This document shows positions 24,961-34,401 of a DNA stretch of 47,872 bases, one piece after another. A program made the position numbers and the translations under genes. Under the pieces are notes generated by a model. That model saw only the letters and a list, made by a program, of their open reading frames with translations. It did no database searches and was not told the origin of the DNA. The stretch spans positions 1 to 47,872 of the forward strand of contig JANXSX010000157.1 of assembly GCA_025356475.1 (NCBI GenBank). Reading direction: 5' to 3'. This DNA is from Isosphaeraceae bacterium. GTDB taxonomy: Bacteria; Planctomycetota; Planctomycetia; Isosphaerales; Isosphaeraceae. The first letter of the stretch is position 1. Every line of letters starts with the position of its first letter.

Positions 24961-24998
24961 AACGACCACGACTGCTCCGGGGAGCGGTCGTGGTCGTT
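24961..24998 (+). terminator. Terminator hairpin after spoVG
   Basis: A 12-bp perfect stem (arms 24961-24972 and 24987-24998) with additional pairing inside the loop (GCTCC with GGAGC), directly after the spoVG stop. A short T-run (the last arm ends in TT, then TC) follows. It likely ends the ispE-spoVG transcript. Confidence 0.8.
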
Positions 24999-25052
24999 TC
25001 GCGTCCTGGATCCTCATCGCGAAGTGTCCGAGAGTCCCCAATAGGGGCGGTT

Positions 25053-26486
25053 ATGACCTTCTCCTTGAAGCATGAACGTATGATCGTCGGCGCGGTGCTG
25101 CTCCTCACCTTGGTCGGTCGTTGCCTACGTCTGGACCAGCCGATCCTTGAGAACTATGTCGGGCGGCAGGTTCCCACGGCCATGGTCGCCAAGAACCTGA
25201 CGCGTGGCTCGGGCTTCCTCTACCCTCAGCTTGATACCTCTCCTGCCCCCAACTTCTTCCTGGTCGAGCCCCCGATCTTCGCCCAACTCACAGCGTGGGT
25301 CCATGAGCTGACCAGCCTTGAGATCGGGGCTTCGGGGCGGCTGATCTCCGCACTCGCGACGACCCTGGCCGCTTGGGGAATCTACCGACTCGCCCGGCAA
25401 CGCGAAGGGCCAATCGTCGCGATCATCGCCTTAGCTGCCTTCGCCTGCTTCCCGATCACGATCCGCTATGGGCGAGCATGTCAGCCTGAGATGCTGATGC
25501 TCGGCCTGATGATCGCTGGCATGGCGCTGGTTGATAAACCGAGGTCCCGAATGGGCGTCGCCCTAGGGGCAATCCTCCTCGCGAGCGGTCTTGCGGTCAA
25601 AGTGACAGCATGCTACGTGTTGATCCCGACGGGTCTTGTCTTAGTTGCGGATCGACCCCGATGGCGGTGGTTCGCGCCTGTGGTCGTGATCCCGACTGGG
25701 CTCTGGTATCTACATGCATGGCAGTTGATCAATGTGCCAGGCGGGTCACTTGCCTCCTTGGATAACGGCTCAATCTGGCTCCAATCCCTGATTCCGGTCG
25801 CGGTGTTCAAGCTTGCGACCTTGAGCAACTTCGCCCGCTATCTCTTCATCCGAGCCTTCACTCCCGTCGGTTTTGTGCTGGCGGCCTGGGGACTGTTTCG
25901 GATGGACCGGCTCTTCGTGATCTGGGGCCTATCGGCAGTTGCGATGCTAGGGGGCTTGGCCGCGAAGGCCCACCATGAATACTATTGGGTTGCACTCGCG
26001 CCTGTCGCTGCGGTCGGTATTGGTCGAGCGATCGCCCAAGTCAGCCGTTGGCGGCCCGTTGCGGGAGTGGCGAGCCTCCTCGTTCTGATCGTGTTTGGGC
26101 TGGCTCAATCCCGATCGACCTGGGCGACTCCTGTGGAATGGGCGGCCTGGAGAGAGGCTCGAACCGCGATCGCCCGCTTCGTCCCGCGCGACGAGCCGCT
26201 GATCGCCCCGGAGGCCCTCCTTTACTTGGCCGATCGGCACGGCTGTCGTCTGGAAATCGGTCGCGAAGCTCAGGAGCGAGCGGCCAGAGAGTGGGGCCAG
26301 CGGATTGTTGCGACAGACCCGATCGCCCTTATCGACTTCTATCGAGACCACGGGGCGGTCTATTTTGCAGACCTTCTGGACCCTAGCGACCTTCGTAGGA
26401 CTGAGCTTCACAACTCCATCCGTAAGCGTTTCATCATCTGGTACGACGAGTCCGGCGTCTTGATTGCCCAGCTCGAACGACCTTGA
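25053..26486 (+). CDS. Polytopic membrane glycosyltransferase, GT39/ArnT-like
   Basis: This 477-residue membrane protein has about ten hydrophobic helices. The N-terminal loop LENYVGRQVPTAMVAKNLTRG carries the acidic/basic residues expected before the first periplasmic loop of PMT/ArnT-type GT-C enzymes. The next loop includes FLVEPPIFAQLTAWVHEL, and RYGRACQPEMLML is a further family-like element. Such enzymes use polyprenyl-phosphate sugars at the outer face of the inner membrane. The C-terminal about 100 residues form a soluble domain (ALLYLADRHGCRLEIGREAQ). I choose the ATG at 25053 (AGGGG upstream). panB follows 10 bases after its stop, so they may be co-transcribed. Confidence 0.82.
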   Translation: MTFSLKHERMIVGAVLLLTLVGRCLRLDQPILENYVGRQVPTAMVAKNLTRGSGFLYPQLDTSPAPNFFLVEPPIFAQLTAWVHELTSLEIGASGRLISALATTLAAWGIYRLARQREGPIVAIIALAAFACFPITIRYGRACQPEMLMLGLMIAGMALVDKPRSRMGVALGAILLASGLAVKVTACYVLIPTGLVLVADRPRWRWFAPVVVIPTGLWYLHAWQLINVPGGSLASLDNGSIWLQSLIPVAVFKLATLSNFARYLFIRAFTPVGFVLAAWGLFRMDRLFVIWGLSAVAMLGGLAAKAHHEYYWVALAPVAAVGIGRAIAQVSRWRPVAGVASLLVLIVFGLAQSRSTWATPVEWAAWREARTAIARFVPRDEPLIAPEALLYLADRHGCRLEIGREAQERAAREWGQRIVATDPIALIDFYRDHGAVYFADLLDPSDLRRTELHNSIRKRFIIWYDESGVLIAQLERP

Positions 26487-26496
26487 GAACCAAGCC

Positions 26497-27297
26497 ATGC
26501 CCCCCGTTGATAAGCCGATCACCTCGCCGGACTTCGCCCGCTTCAAGTCGGAGGGGCGGAAGATCGCCGTGCTGACGGCCTATGACTACACAATGGCCCG
26601 GCTCCTCGACGAGGCGAACGTCGATTGCTTGCTCGTCGGCGATACTCTAGGGATGGTCGTTCAAGGGCACGACACAACCTTGCGCGTGACGCTTGATCAG
26701 ATGATCTATCATCTCGAGATGGTCGCCCGAGGCACAAAACGAGCCTTGGTCGTCGGCGATCTCCCATTCGGTAGCTATCAAGTCTCGATTGAACAGGCGA
26801 TGCTCTCGGCCACCCGGTTCCTCAAGGAGACTCAGTGCGGGGCCGTCAAAGTGGAAGGGGGTCGCCGCATGGCCGCGACCGTCCATGCCTTGGTTGAGGC
26901 AGGAATTCCGGTGATGGGTCATGTGGGGTTGACCCCTCAATCGGTGCGAAGTCTCGGTGGTTTCAAGGTCCAGCGCGATGAGGAAGCGATCCTCGCCGAT
27001 GCCCTCGCCATCGATGAAGCCGGGGCATTTGCGATTGTCCTCGAATGCATCCCAAGCGAGCTTGCGGCCAAGATCAGTTCCCAGGTCCAGGCAGCCACGA
27101 TTGGCATCGGCGCAGGGGTCGGCTGCGATGGCCAGGTCCTCGTGACCCCCGACCTGCTCGGCCTCTTCCAGGGTTTCCGTCCCAAGTTCGTAAGGCGATA
27201 CAGCGATCTCGGCACCGAGGTCCGTAAGGCCGCCGCTGCGTTTGTCGCTGATGTCCAGAGCGGCAACTTTCCCAATCCCTCCGAGAGCTTTCGGTAA
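26497..27297 (+). CDS. panB: 3-methyl-2-oxobutanoate hydroxymethyltransferase
   Basis: This 266-residue TIM-barrel enzyme catalyses the first step of pantothenate synthesis, adding a hydroxymethyl group from methylene-tetrahydrofolate to ketoisovalerate. Family blocks: KIAVLTAYDYTMARLLDEA, DCLLVGDTLGMVVQGHDTTL (metal-binding Asp), VVGDLPFGSY, GAVKVEGG, PVMGHVGLTPQS, LECIPSELA (catalytic Glu region) and IGIGAGVGCDGQVLV. The length is normal. The ATG at 26497 is ten bases after the previous stop; an in-frame ATG further upstream lies within the preceding gene and is less likely. The pterin dehydratase gene follows after 24 bases. Confidence 0.96.
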   Translation: MPPVDKPITSPDFARFKSEGRKIAVLTAYDYTMARLLDEANVDCLLVGDTLGMVVQGHDTTLRVTLDQMIYHLEMVARGTKRALVVGDLPFGSYQVSIEQAMLSATRFLKETQCGAVKVEGGRRMAATVHALVEAGIPVMGHVGLTPQSVRSLGGFKVQRDEEAILADALAIDEAGAFAIVLECIPSELAAKISSQVQAATIGIGAGVGCDGQVLVTPDLLGLFQGFRPKFVRRYSDLGTEVRKAAAAFVADVQSGNFPNPSESFR

Positions 27298-27321
27298 CGT
27301 CCAACCATAAGAGATCCAACA

Positions 27322-27693
27322 ATGAGCACCATTGCCTCGACCACCGAACAACTCGTCCGCAAGAAATGCGTCCCATGCGAAGGGGGCGTCCCGAAGCTGA
27401 CGGCCGACGAAGCGAACGGTCTGCTCAAGAACGTCACTGGCTGGAGCCTCACCCACGACGGAGAACGCATCAGGCGTGACTGGCGGACCAAGAACTTCAT
27501 GGCGGGAATTGAGTTCTTCAACGCCGTTGCCAAACTCGCCGAGGAGGAGGGACACCACCCCGACCTTCACCTCGAAGGGTATCGCAACGTGGCGATCGAG
27601 ATCTGGACCCACGCCATCGGCGGCCTCTCCGAGAATGACTTCATTCTCGCCGCCAAGATTGACCAGATCCCGATCGCAGTTAAGACCCACTGA
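27322..27693 (+). CDS. phhB: Pterin-4a-carbinolamine dehydratase
   Basis: This 123-residue protein has the family pattern. LTADEANGLLKNVTGWSL is followed by FFNAVAKLAEEEGHHPDL with the catalytic His pair (H78, H79), NVAIEIWTHAIGGLSENDF (Trp95, His97), and a closing AAKID. It dehydrates 4a-hydroxy-tetrahydropterin. Many bacteria carry it without a known aromatic hydroxylase, and no such partner is in the window. Its position after panB is probably transcriptional convenience. It converges on the MuiA-like gene, eight bases away. The first about 20 residues include two Cys (CVPC) common in the bacterial branch. Confidence 0.92.
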   Translation: MSTIASTTEQLVRKKCVPCEGGVPKLTADEANGLLKNVTGWSLTHDGERIRRDWRTKNFMAGIEFFNAVAKLAEEEGHHPDLHLEGYRNVAIEIWTHAIGGLSENDFILAAKIDQIPIAVKTH

Positions 27694-27701
27694 TCGACGA
27701 A

Positions 27702-29591
27702 TCAACGCATACCGCCGCCCATGCCTCCCATCCCGCCGCCCATTCCTCCGATCGGTGCCTCCATCAAGCCACCCGATGAGAGGTACTGAAGTGTCATCTC
27801 ACGGGCATATTCAAGCTTGAACTGATAGACGATTGTGACCGACTTCTCGCCGGTGGAGTTGGGGGGGATCTCCAGGTCCCAGCGGAGCAAGTTGTCGGGC
27901 TTGAACGTGCGGACGAAACCGGGTTCCATGCTGAGTTCGGGCTTGGAACTCGTCAGGCTGACTGCGACCGATTCGGCTTCAGCCTTCGGTAATCGGTCAT
28001 GGACTTGCATTGTGACGGGCGTGGTCTTGTAACTCCGGATTGTGATCCGAAACTCGTAGTCATAAACTTGATTCCCCCCTTGCATGGTTCGCTTCTTAGT
28101 AACCAACCGACGGGCGATTTGCAACTGAGGATCGACCCCAAGCCCGACTGTGAATTGTTCACCAATCGCCACCAGAGGCAAGTTCATTCGTCCCACAAAG
28201 TCACTACCAACATACATGGATGCCTCGCCTGGCAGGAGTATAAATTCGCTGGAATTGGTGAGCTTCGCCTGGCGATAGACGTGGGGGGATAGGACCGGGA
28301 CGGCTCTGGCATAGTACTCAGGAGCGAGTTCGACTCGGGCAACTTCGATGACCTGTGGATCTCGTCGAGACGGGACGCTGAAGACCCCTTTGAGGTGGTA
28401 GGTGACACTTGGCCCCTCGACGAGTTCTTCGTCGTCACCGGGAACTGCGGGCTTATCGTCGTCCTTGGCGAGCAGTTCGTTTGCTTGATCAAGTGCGGCC
28501 GCCTCGTTCAGGAGGGCTCCGTTTGCCTTGGCGTTCCTGACCAGCGTTTGTTGCTCGGCCATGCCTCGATATTGCTGGGCCTGGAGTCGATTGTCCGATG
28601 CGCTAGGCTCGACGGCCGGTCCAGCACCGCCAGGCTTGTTCGATTCTGCAGGCCCAATCGCGGAGATTACGAGCGGTTTGAGGGAGGGAGGAGTCGCGTT
28701 GAGCGATGGCTGAGCGGTTGAAAGCGTAATCGCCACATCGGTCCACGGCTCGCCCGAATTTTGCTCAATCGACGCGAGATATTCAAGCTGCATCGGCTCT
28801 TTGGCCGTACCAGCCCGGACTCGATACGAGGGATCCCAGCTCGCGAACCCAACCACATAGTTGAGTTTGACAGTCCCAGCCTTGATATTTACTCGGTCGA
28901 CAACAATAACCGCATCCATCTCTTTACGGACCGAGCCGGCCGAGATCTCCTTGAGTTGGCGTTTGGCGAAATTGATCGCCTCAGTCGTTGTGGCGAGCTG
29001 CTGCTCAAGCTCAACCTGACCCGCCGAGACCTCGGTCCGACTCTCGATGACGTACTTGCTCAGGTCGATCGTCGCTTCGCCGTCGAGCTTCCCCTTGTCG
29101 GTCACACTCTGCATTGTTGCCGATGTGAAGTTCTCTAGCTTCGCCAGGAAGTCTAGATTCTGCTTATGAACCTGAGATGCGCGAGTCGACTGTTCGGCCT
29201 CGCGCGATAGCGCCTTGATTTCCTCTTGAAGGTTCCGCACCTCTGCGCGAGCGTCATCTTTCACAGCCCGAGTTCGGTTCCGGGTACTCAGGACCCGAAG
29301 CCCGACCGCCCCTTCCCCATAGAGAGAACCGGCAATGGTCGCAGCGGGAAGCGGGGTGACCACCACCTCCACTAACCCATTGCCGTCGGGGATCGTCACT
29401 TCACGAGTCACCAGGGCATTACCTCGGAACACAGTCACCGCGACCACCTTGCTGGGGGCCGATTTGGGGACCGGTAAATCCTCGACCACCTCCTCAGCTT
29501 GCACAGTCACTTCGACAGGGAGCGAAGGTGCCTGACCACGGGCAAACCCTGCACAAACCGACAAGACGGCAAGCCATTTCCAGGCGATCAT
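27702..29591 (-). CDS. MuiA-type DUF4139/DUF4140 protein, exported
   Basis: This 629-residue protein starts with a signal peptide (MIAWKWLAVLSVCAGFARG). The N-terminal DUF4140 domain has VVAVTVFRGNALVTREV and VVTPLPAATIAGSLYGEG. A coiled coil follows (residues about 110-220, VRNLQEEIKALSREAEQ), then the DUF4139 domain with LNYVVGFASWDPSYRVRAG, ISTAQPSLN-like text and a beta-rich C-terminal half (YDYEFRITIRSYK, VTIVYQFKLEYAREMTL). The last residues are a Gly/Met repeat (GGMGGGMGGMGGGMR). It is named from the mucoidy inhibitor MuiA. Function is unknown, probably periplasmic or outer-membrane. The ATG at 29591 gives a clean signal peptide; the longer frame adds nine residues. Confidence 0.85.
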   Translation of the reverse strand: MIAWKWLAVLSVCAGFARGQAPSLPVEVTVQAEEVVEDLPVPKSAPSKVVAVTVFRGNALVTREVTIPDGNGLVEVVVTPLPAATIAGSLYGEGAVGLRVLSTRNRTRAVKDDARAEVRNLQEEIKALSREAEQSTRASQVHKQNLDFLAKLENFTSATMQSVTDKGKLDGEATIDLSKYVIESRTEVSAGQVELEQQLATTTEAINFAKRQLKEISAGSVRKEMDAVIVVDRVNIKAGTVKLNYVVGFASWDPSYRVRAGTAKEPMQLEYLASIEQNSGEPWTDVAITLSTAQPSLNATPPSLKPLVISAIGPAESNKPGGAGPAVEPSASDNRLQAQQYRGMAEQQTLVRNAKANGALLNEAAALDQANELLAKDDDKPAVPGDDEELVEGPSVTYHLKGVFSVPSRRDPQVIEVARVELAPEYYARAVPVLSPHVYRQAKLTNSSEFILLPGEASMYVGSDFVGRMNLPLVAIGEQFTVGLGVDPQLQIARRLVTKKRTMQGGNQVYDYEFRITIRSYKTTPVTMQVHDRLPKAEAESVAVSLTSSKPELSMEPGFVRTFKPDNLLRWDLEIPPNSTGEKSVTIVYQFKLEYAREMTLQYLSSGGLMEAPIGGMGGGMGGMGGGMR

Positions 29592-29715
29592 GATGAACTC
29601 CAGCGTCGGTGGCCTCACGGATCGGTCAGAACGACCAACCCCCCAAAACCCTTAGACGCCAGATGTTACCGGTCTGTTCGAGATCGACCCGAAAACGAGA
29701 ATCGAAGGTCGAAAT

Positions 29716-29748
29716 AAGGGGCTGAACCTGTCATGGCATCAGCCCCTT
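29716..29748 (-). terminator. Hairpin terminator after the sugar isomerase gene
   Basis: A 10-bp perfect stem (arms 29716-29725 and 29739-29748) lies just downstream of the minus-strand isomerase. Read on the minus strand, it is followed by TTATTTCG, a modest T-rich tract. It separates this gene from the MuiA-like gene. Confidence 0.7.
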
Positions 29749-29764
29749 TGCAGACCTAAAAGCG

Positions 29765-30559
29765 TCAGGCTTTGGGGGCAGGTTGGTAGGCCTTCCAGAG
29801 CGAACGGAAGTAACGGAGAACTCGCTCGGGGTCGGTGCTTTCCTGGATCTCCGCCAGGGTGAAGCCCATATAATTGTTGGCGGCCAGCAGGGTGAAGAGC
29901 TCGCGCCAGGGGTAGGCTTCATCGGTCAAGTCGCGGAGGTGGACCTCGCGGATCTTGGATGCAACCATGGCGAATGTCGATTTGATCGAGCCGTCAACCA
30001 CGTCGGTCTGGTTGGAGTTCCAGCATACGTACACATTGGGATGATTGGCGTATTCGATGATCTTGGCCAGGTTCGGTAGCAACTGGGTCGTGCCGCCGTG
30101 AACCTCGACCCGGATCTCGATCCCAAATCCCGAGGCATCCTCGCCAACTTCGTGGAGGGCTCGACCAATCTGCTTCAAGGTCGCGTCGAGGTCCGCGCCT
30201 CGGGGGATCCCATTGGGGCGAACCTTCACACTGGGGGCGTTGATGTCATGGGCCAAGCGAACATATTCCTTGGTCTCAGTGATGTTCTTCTTGACCTCGG
30301 CAGGGTCAGTCGCCTGGTACTCGAAGGCACTCCCCATCCCCGCGAGTGCGACCGGGCTATCTTCGAACCGCTTGCGAACTTCGGCCCGCTGAGCTTTGTT
30401 CAGAGTGACTTCAACCCCGTGCTTATGCCCGGTCCGAAGCTCAACTCCTTCGTACTTGAGAGCCTCAAGCTTGGTCAGGAGGGTCGGTAGGTCCCAGTCT
30501 TTGGCGATATTGTAGGTGATCGTGCCCAGACTGTAGGAAACCGCGCGCTCATTTGTCAT
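29765..30559 (-). CDS. Sugar phosphate isomerase/epimerase (cytoplasmic TIM barrel)
   Basis: This 264-residue xylose-isomerase-like protein has no signal peptide. Visible blocks: SYSLGTITYNIAKDWDLPTLL, ALKYEGVELRTGHKHGVEV (metal Glu), SVKVRPNGIP, FGIEIRVEVHGG (Glu and His ligands), NVYVCWNSNQTDV, SKIREVHLRDLTDE (His ligand) and GFTLAEIQESTDPERVLRYF. Substrate unknown. A good AAAGGAG lies eight to ten bases before the ATG. It is divergent from the DUF2971 gene; the about 107-bp gap is A/T-rich and should carry both promoters. Confidence 0.9.
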   Translation of the reverse strand: MTNERAVSYSLGTITYNIAKDWDLPTLLTKLEALKYEGVELRTGHKHGVEVTLNKAQRAEVRKRFEDSPVALAGMGSAFEYQATDPAEVKKNITETKEYVRLAHDINAPSVKVRPNGIPRGADLDATLKQIGRALHEVGEDASGFGIEIRVEVHGGTTQLLPNLAKIIEYANHPNVYVCWNSNQTDVVDGSIKSTFAMVASKIREVHLRDLTDEAYPWRELFTLLAANNYMGFTLAEIQESTDPERVLRYFRSLWKAYQPAPKA

Positions 30560-30666
30560 AGTGTATAGCTCCTTTGGAGATAGTTCTCATTGGCACTTAG
30601 TATAGCCTGTCTCTCACAACAATACACCTACTGGGTCGCCCAGACCCCTTTCCAGAAACTTATACT

Positions 30667-31656
30667 ATGGACACCAATATGAACACAACGGACGCTTTTG
30701 ATTCAAATCTCATAAAACCATTGGGTGAGTTGATTCGAACACTTCTGAAAGAAGCGGGAATCGACAGTCTGACAAAGTGGCCAAAACCGCTGTTCCATTA
30801 TACGACTGCCACTGGATTAGAAGGGATTATAAGATCAAAACAAATTTGGGCGACGAACACAGATTATTTGAATGACCCATCAGAGATTGCATATGGGCGA
30901 ACTCTAGCTATTAATGTTTTGAGGGAGGAATGCAGGATTCTTAATGAAGAATTACCCAATTCCATCTTTCCGCCGTACGATAAAGAAGAGCCTAAATCCC
31001 TAAAGGACAAGAAAGTAATTATAAAAATAATTACCGATTTGCATGAGTCACTTAGCAACGATAAGATACTAAATTATTACGTTGTATCGTTCTGCCAGTC
31101 TGGTGATCTTCTGTCACAATGGAGAGGATACGGAAATAATGGTGGCGGATACGCCATTGGGTTCAAGATCAAGAAATCAGAAGGGAGTACTCACACAAAT
31201 GCCAGTCTTCGCAAGGTACTTTATAACAAGAAGAAGCAGCACACCTTAACGCAGGGGCTCATAAAAGGCCTGCGTAACATTCTCTCCGCCTACTTTTCCA
31301 CTGTCGAACATGAGGAAAACCCAGATCTGAAGGATATGGTAACATTAGCAAACGTCTTTGTTCGGAAGTCATTGATCCAACTTAAGTCGCCTGATTTCTC
31401 TGGCGAACGCGAGTGGCGGTTGTGCGTCGAACGCTTCGAGGAAGATCCAAACGGACTCAATTTCCGGGACATGAGAGGAATTTTGGTGCCGTATCTTGAA
31501 TTGCCGATCGTGTCTCCAGAAATTGAGATTGTGTCCATACGTTGCGGGCCAACTTTACATCCGGAGCTCTCTGTTCAGTCTGTCGAAATGTTGTTAGCTA
31601 AGCATGGAATGAAGCAGGTTCAAGTGTATCCATCGGGCATCACATTACGGAGTTAA
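30667..31656 (+). CDS. DUF2971 family protein
   Basis: This 329-residue protein has the DUF2971 hallmark LFHYTTATGLEGIIRSKQIW and ATNTDYLNDPSEIAYG (residues about 42-78), then VVSFCQSGDLLSQWRGYGNN and GGGYAIGF near 140-168. DUF2971 is of unknown function; the HYT...LNDPSE layout has been compared with ADP-ribosyltransferase-like folds, which I mention only as a possibility. Base composition is much lower in GC than neighbouring genes and many codons end in A or T, which suggests recent transfer. It lies alone between an isomerase and the DUF1549 protein. There is no visible partner gene or mobile element end. Confidence 0.85.
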   Translation: MDTNMNTTDAFDSNLIKPLGELIRTLLKEAGIDSLTKWPKPLFHYTTATGLEGIIRSKQIWATNTDYLNDPSEIAYGRTLAINVLREECRILNEELPNSIFPPYDKEEPKSLKDKKVIIKIITDLHESLSNDKILNYYVVSFCQSGDLLSQWRGYGNNGGGYAIGFKIKKSEGSTHTNASLRKVLYNKKKQHTLTQGLIKGLRNILSAYFSTVEHEENPDLKDMVTLANVFVRKSLIQLKSPDFSGEREWRLCVERFEEDPNGLNFRDMRGILVPYLELPIVSPEIEIVSIRCGPTLHPELSVQSVEMLLAKHGMKQVQVYPSGITLRS

Positions 31657-31761
31657 ACCCCCAGTGCCCAGTTGCGCCATCGAGGTCGTCCTCAGTCGAG
31701 TCTATGGAGAGGTTCGACTTTGCAGACTATCGTGGTGGAGCAACCTTCGCCAGTCGGAGGG

Positions 31762-34215
31762 TCAGTCGTTGAACTGAAATTCCTTGGCATTGATCAAAGC
31801 CCATAGGATATCTTGATAGGCTTCAACCTTCTTATCACCTTTGCCGACAATGTGGTCGCTGGCGGTGGTGGACTCACCACTCGACGGACCTCGGGCGAAG
31901 GCCGACCAGAAGAGTTCTTCAACCTTGATCGTGTCGGTTCGAGGGTCGGCGACAAGCTGTTTTGCTCGGTTTTCCGGAGCGTTCAGCTTGGCATGAACAT
32001 CGGCGGAGTTGATCATCATCAAGCTCTGGCCCAGGCTGGCGTCGGCGGCTCGTTCGCATTCACAGGCGGAGTCACGCTTGGGTCTACCGAACGTATCCAA
32101 GAATGCAGAAGCGACACTCTCATCGGGGAGTTCGATCGCCCGAGTTCCAGGAGGTAAGCCATCGAATGCGGTCGGCACTGCGGTCAGTTGTGAGATCGCG
32201 TCGAGCAGAACTTCCGCCGACATCTTGCGAGGATAATGACGGGCAAAGCTCTGCTTGTCCGTTGTGTTTGTGTCGTTGGGTACACTTGAAAGCGCATAGA
32301 CTTGACTGGTGCAGATGGTCCGCACGAGTTGTTTGAGGTCGTACCCACTGCGCTGGAACCCAGCGGCCAGGGCATCGAGGAGTTCGGGATTGGTTGGTGG
32401 ATTGGTAAGCCTCAGATCGTCAAGCGGCTCGACGATCCCCCTGCCGAAGAAGTGTGACCAGTAGCGATTCACGAGGGCGCGGGCGAAGAACGGATTCTGG
32501 GGCTCGGCCATCCAATCGACCATCGTCTGCCTGGGGTCCGAGGTCATCGCAACCTTGAAGACCGGACCTCCCAGGCCTTTGGGTTCCATCGTTTTGCCTG
32601 TTTTGGGATTGGTGACCGATCCCGATCGGGCGTTAAAGATCGCCTCCTCGCCCCGACCTCGCTGGCCATTATTGCCACCCGCGGCGCCGAATGGCTTGCG
32701 ACCAACCCGACCAAAGAAGGCGGCAAATCCGTAATAGTCGTCCTGGCTCCAGACCTCGAACGGGTGGTGATGGCACTTGGCACACTGGAGCCGCATCCCG
32801 AGGAAAACCTGGGCGGTGTCATCAACAAATGCGTCAGTGGCTCGGATTCGCCGGTACCACATCACCGCCGGCGACATCTCTGGCGTCCCTGTAGCGGCCA
32901 GAATCCCTCGCGCGAACTGATCGTAGGGCGTATTCCTGGCGATGTTCTCGCGAATCCAGTCGTAAAACGAGAACGTCCCGCGCTGGAAGGCGGGGTTGCC
33001 GTCTCGCTTGTTCCGCAAGATGTCGGCCCACTTGACCGCGAAAAATGAGGCGTATTCTGGACGTTCCAGCAACCGGTCGATCAGGGCGACGCGTTTCTGA
33101 GGGTCCTGATCTGCAACGAATGCCTTCACCTGCTCGGCGGTCGGCAAAGTCCCAACAATGTCGAGACTCGCCCTGCGCAGGAATTCGGAATCGGTACAGG
33201 TTTCGGAGGGACTGATGCCCAGCATTCCCCACTGTTTGGCGACTAAGGCATCGATTGGTTGACGTGTCGAGAAGGTGCTGGACTCAGCGATCACCTGCCC
33301 CCGAGGAACGGTCGCGCGGAAAACCGCGACCTGTCCTTGGTAACGGGCCATCACGGCGGCCTGGCCGGAAAGTTGGCCAGCCGCAATCCGCCCGCCATCG
33401 GCGACCGCCGCCACCTCGGTATCATTCGACTGGTACTGCGTCCAGCGCGTCACATCCTCCGTCGAGCCATCGGTGTAGACAGCGGTCACCACGATCTGTT
33501 GCTCGGCCCCCCGATCGAGGACCCGAGTGGGAGGATAGACTTCGATCCGCGCCACATTCGGGGCATCGGCCGCTCCTTGGGGCATCCCTTCGGCGATCCA
33601 TCGAGCCACGATATGGTACTCGTGCGAGCCGGGTTCCATCCGGCGACCACCACCATGGGGGACTTTCGCGGTGGCTTTGGTCAACAAAAGGCTTTGGTCG
33701 GGCGCGGCAGGAAAGAGCCTGCGACCTCGCCCTTCCTTCACCAGGGTCTCGTAATCGATCGGAGGCTCGAATCCAAGTAGACTGAGCCGGAACCCATTCT
33801 GGCCACTCGACTTACCGTGACACCCCCCCGAGTTGCACCCAAGCTTCGTGAAAATGGGCACGACCTGGTTGGCGAAGTGGATCGGAGGACCAGGAGCAAA
33901 GTCCTTGACCGTGACCGGGACCTCAACCTGCTGAGCGTCGAACGCGACAATGACCTTCGCGTCGCCATCACCCCGCGCCGTGACAATCCCGCCCGAATCG
34001 ACTGTAACCACTGCCTCGTCCGAGCTTATGTAAGTCGCAAGTCCAGTCCGGTCCTTGGGTTTCGTCTCGTCAGTGATCTCGACCGCAAGCTGCTGAACGG
34101 CGTCAGGCCCACGGAGAGTCGCACGCTCGGGGAAGACCTTCACGATTGAACCTGCCGATGTGGACCCGCCTGCCAGGAGGGTCACGCTCAGGATGATCAT
34201 CAATCGAATCCGCAT
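31762..34215 (-). CDS. Exported DUF1549/DUF1553 protein with Big_2 domains and cytochrome c-like motifs
   Basis: This 817-residue planctomycete-type protein starts with a signal peptide (MRIRLMIILSVTLLAGGSTSAGS). Order: a Big_2-like domain (KVFPERATLRG, SSDEAVVTVDSGGIVTARG); a c-type haem-like site GCNSGGCHGKSSGQNG with C-x4-CH spacing; a second Big_2 domain (IEVYPPTRVLDRGAEQQI); DUF1549 (FLRRASLDIVGTLPTAEQV, ADILRNKRDG); a canonical CAKCHHHPFEVW haem motif; and DUF1553 (ALVNRYWSHFFGRGIVEPL, NPELLDALAAGF). These proteins usually sit with a DUF1501 partner, which is absent here. The ATG at 34215 gives the signal peptide; a longer frame to 34368 has none. Confidence 0.92.
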   Translation of the reverse strand: MRIRLMIILSVTLLAGGSTSAGSIVKVFPERATLRGPDAVQQLAVEITDETKPKDRTGLATYISSDEAVVTVDSGGIVTARGDGDAKVIVAFDAQQVEVPVTVKDFAPGPPIHFANQVVPIFTKLGCNSGGCHGKSSGQNGFRLSLLGFEPPIDYETLVKEGRGRRLFPAAPDQSLLLTKATAKVPHGGGRRMEPGSHEYHIVARWIAEGMPQGAADAPNVARIEVYPPTRVLDRGAEQQIVVTAVYTDGSTEDVTRWTQYQSNDTEVAAVADGGRIAAGQLSGQAAVMARYQGQVAVFRATVPRGQVIAESSTFSTRQPIDALVAKQWGMLGISPSETCTDSEFLRRASLDIVGTLPTAEQVKAFVADQDPQKRVALIDRLLERPEYASFFAVKWADILRNKRDGNPAFQRGTFSFYDWIRENIARNTPYDQFARGILAATGTPEMSPAVMWYRRIRATDAFVDDTAQVFLGMRLQCAKCHHHPFEVWSQDDYYGFAAFFGRVGRKPFGAAGGNNGQRGRGEEAIFNARSGSVTNPKTGKTMEPKGLGGPVFKVAMTSDPRQTMVDWMAEPQNPFFARALVNRYWSHFFGRGIVEPLDDLRLTNPPTNPELLDALAAGFQRSGYDLKQLVRTICTSQVYALSSVPNDTNTTDKQSFARHYPRKMSAEVLLDAISQLTAVPTAFDGLPPGTRAIELPDESVASAFLDTFGRPKRDSACECERAADASLGQSLMMINSADVHAKLNAPENRAKQLVADPRTDTIKVEELFWSAFARGPSSGESTTASDHIVGKGDKKVEAYQDILWALINAKEFQFND

Positions 34216-34401
34216 CGAGAGGCCCCCGGAAGGATCATGATCGCGGGTATCCCGCTCGCTGTCATTCTCTGCAATCCCTACTATCTTACCTGATTGTTGA
34301 GGGGGTTCAACCCGTTTGTTTAACGTTAGTTGGACGCCAAATGGGAAGTAGGGGCTGGACGAATGCAACGAGAGACCCTAAATTGTTATTTGTTAGAGAC
34401 T

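Noticed and set aside
26647-27705. A 352-residue minus-strand frame opposite panB and the pterin dehydratase
   Set aside because: It covers two confidently identified genes on the other strand and shows no family features.
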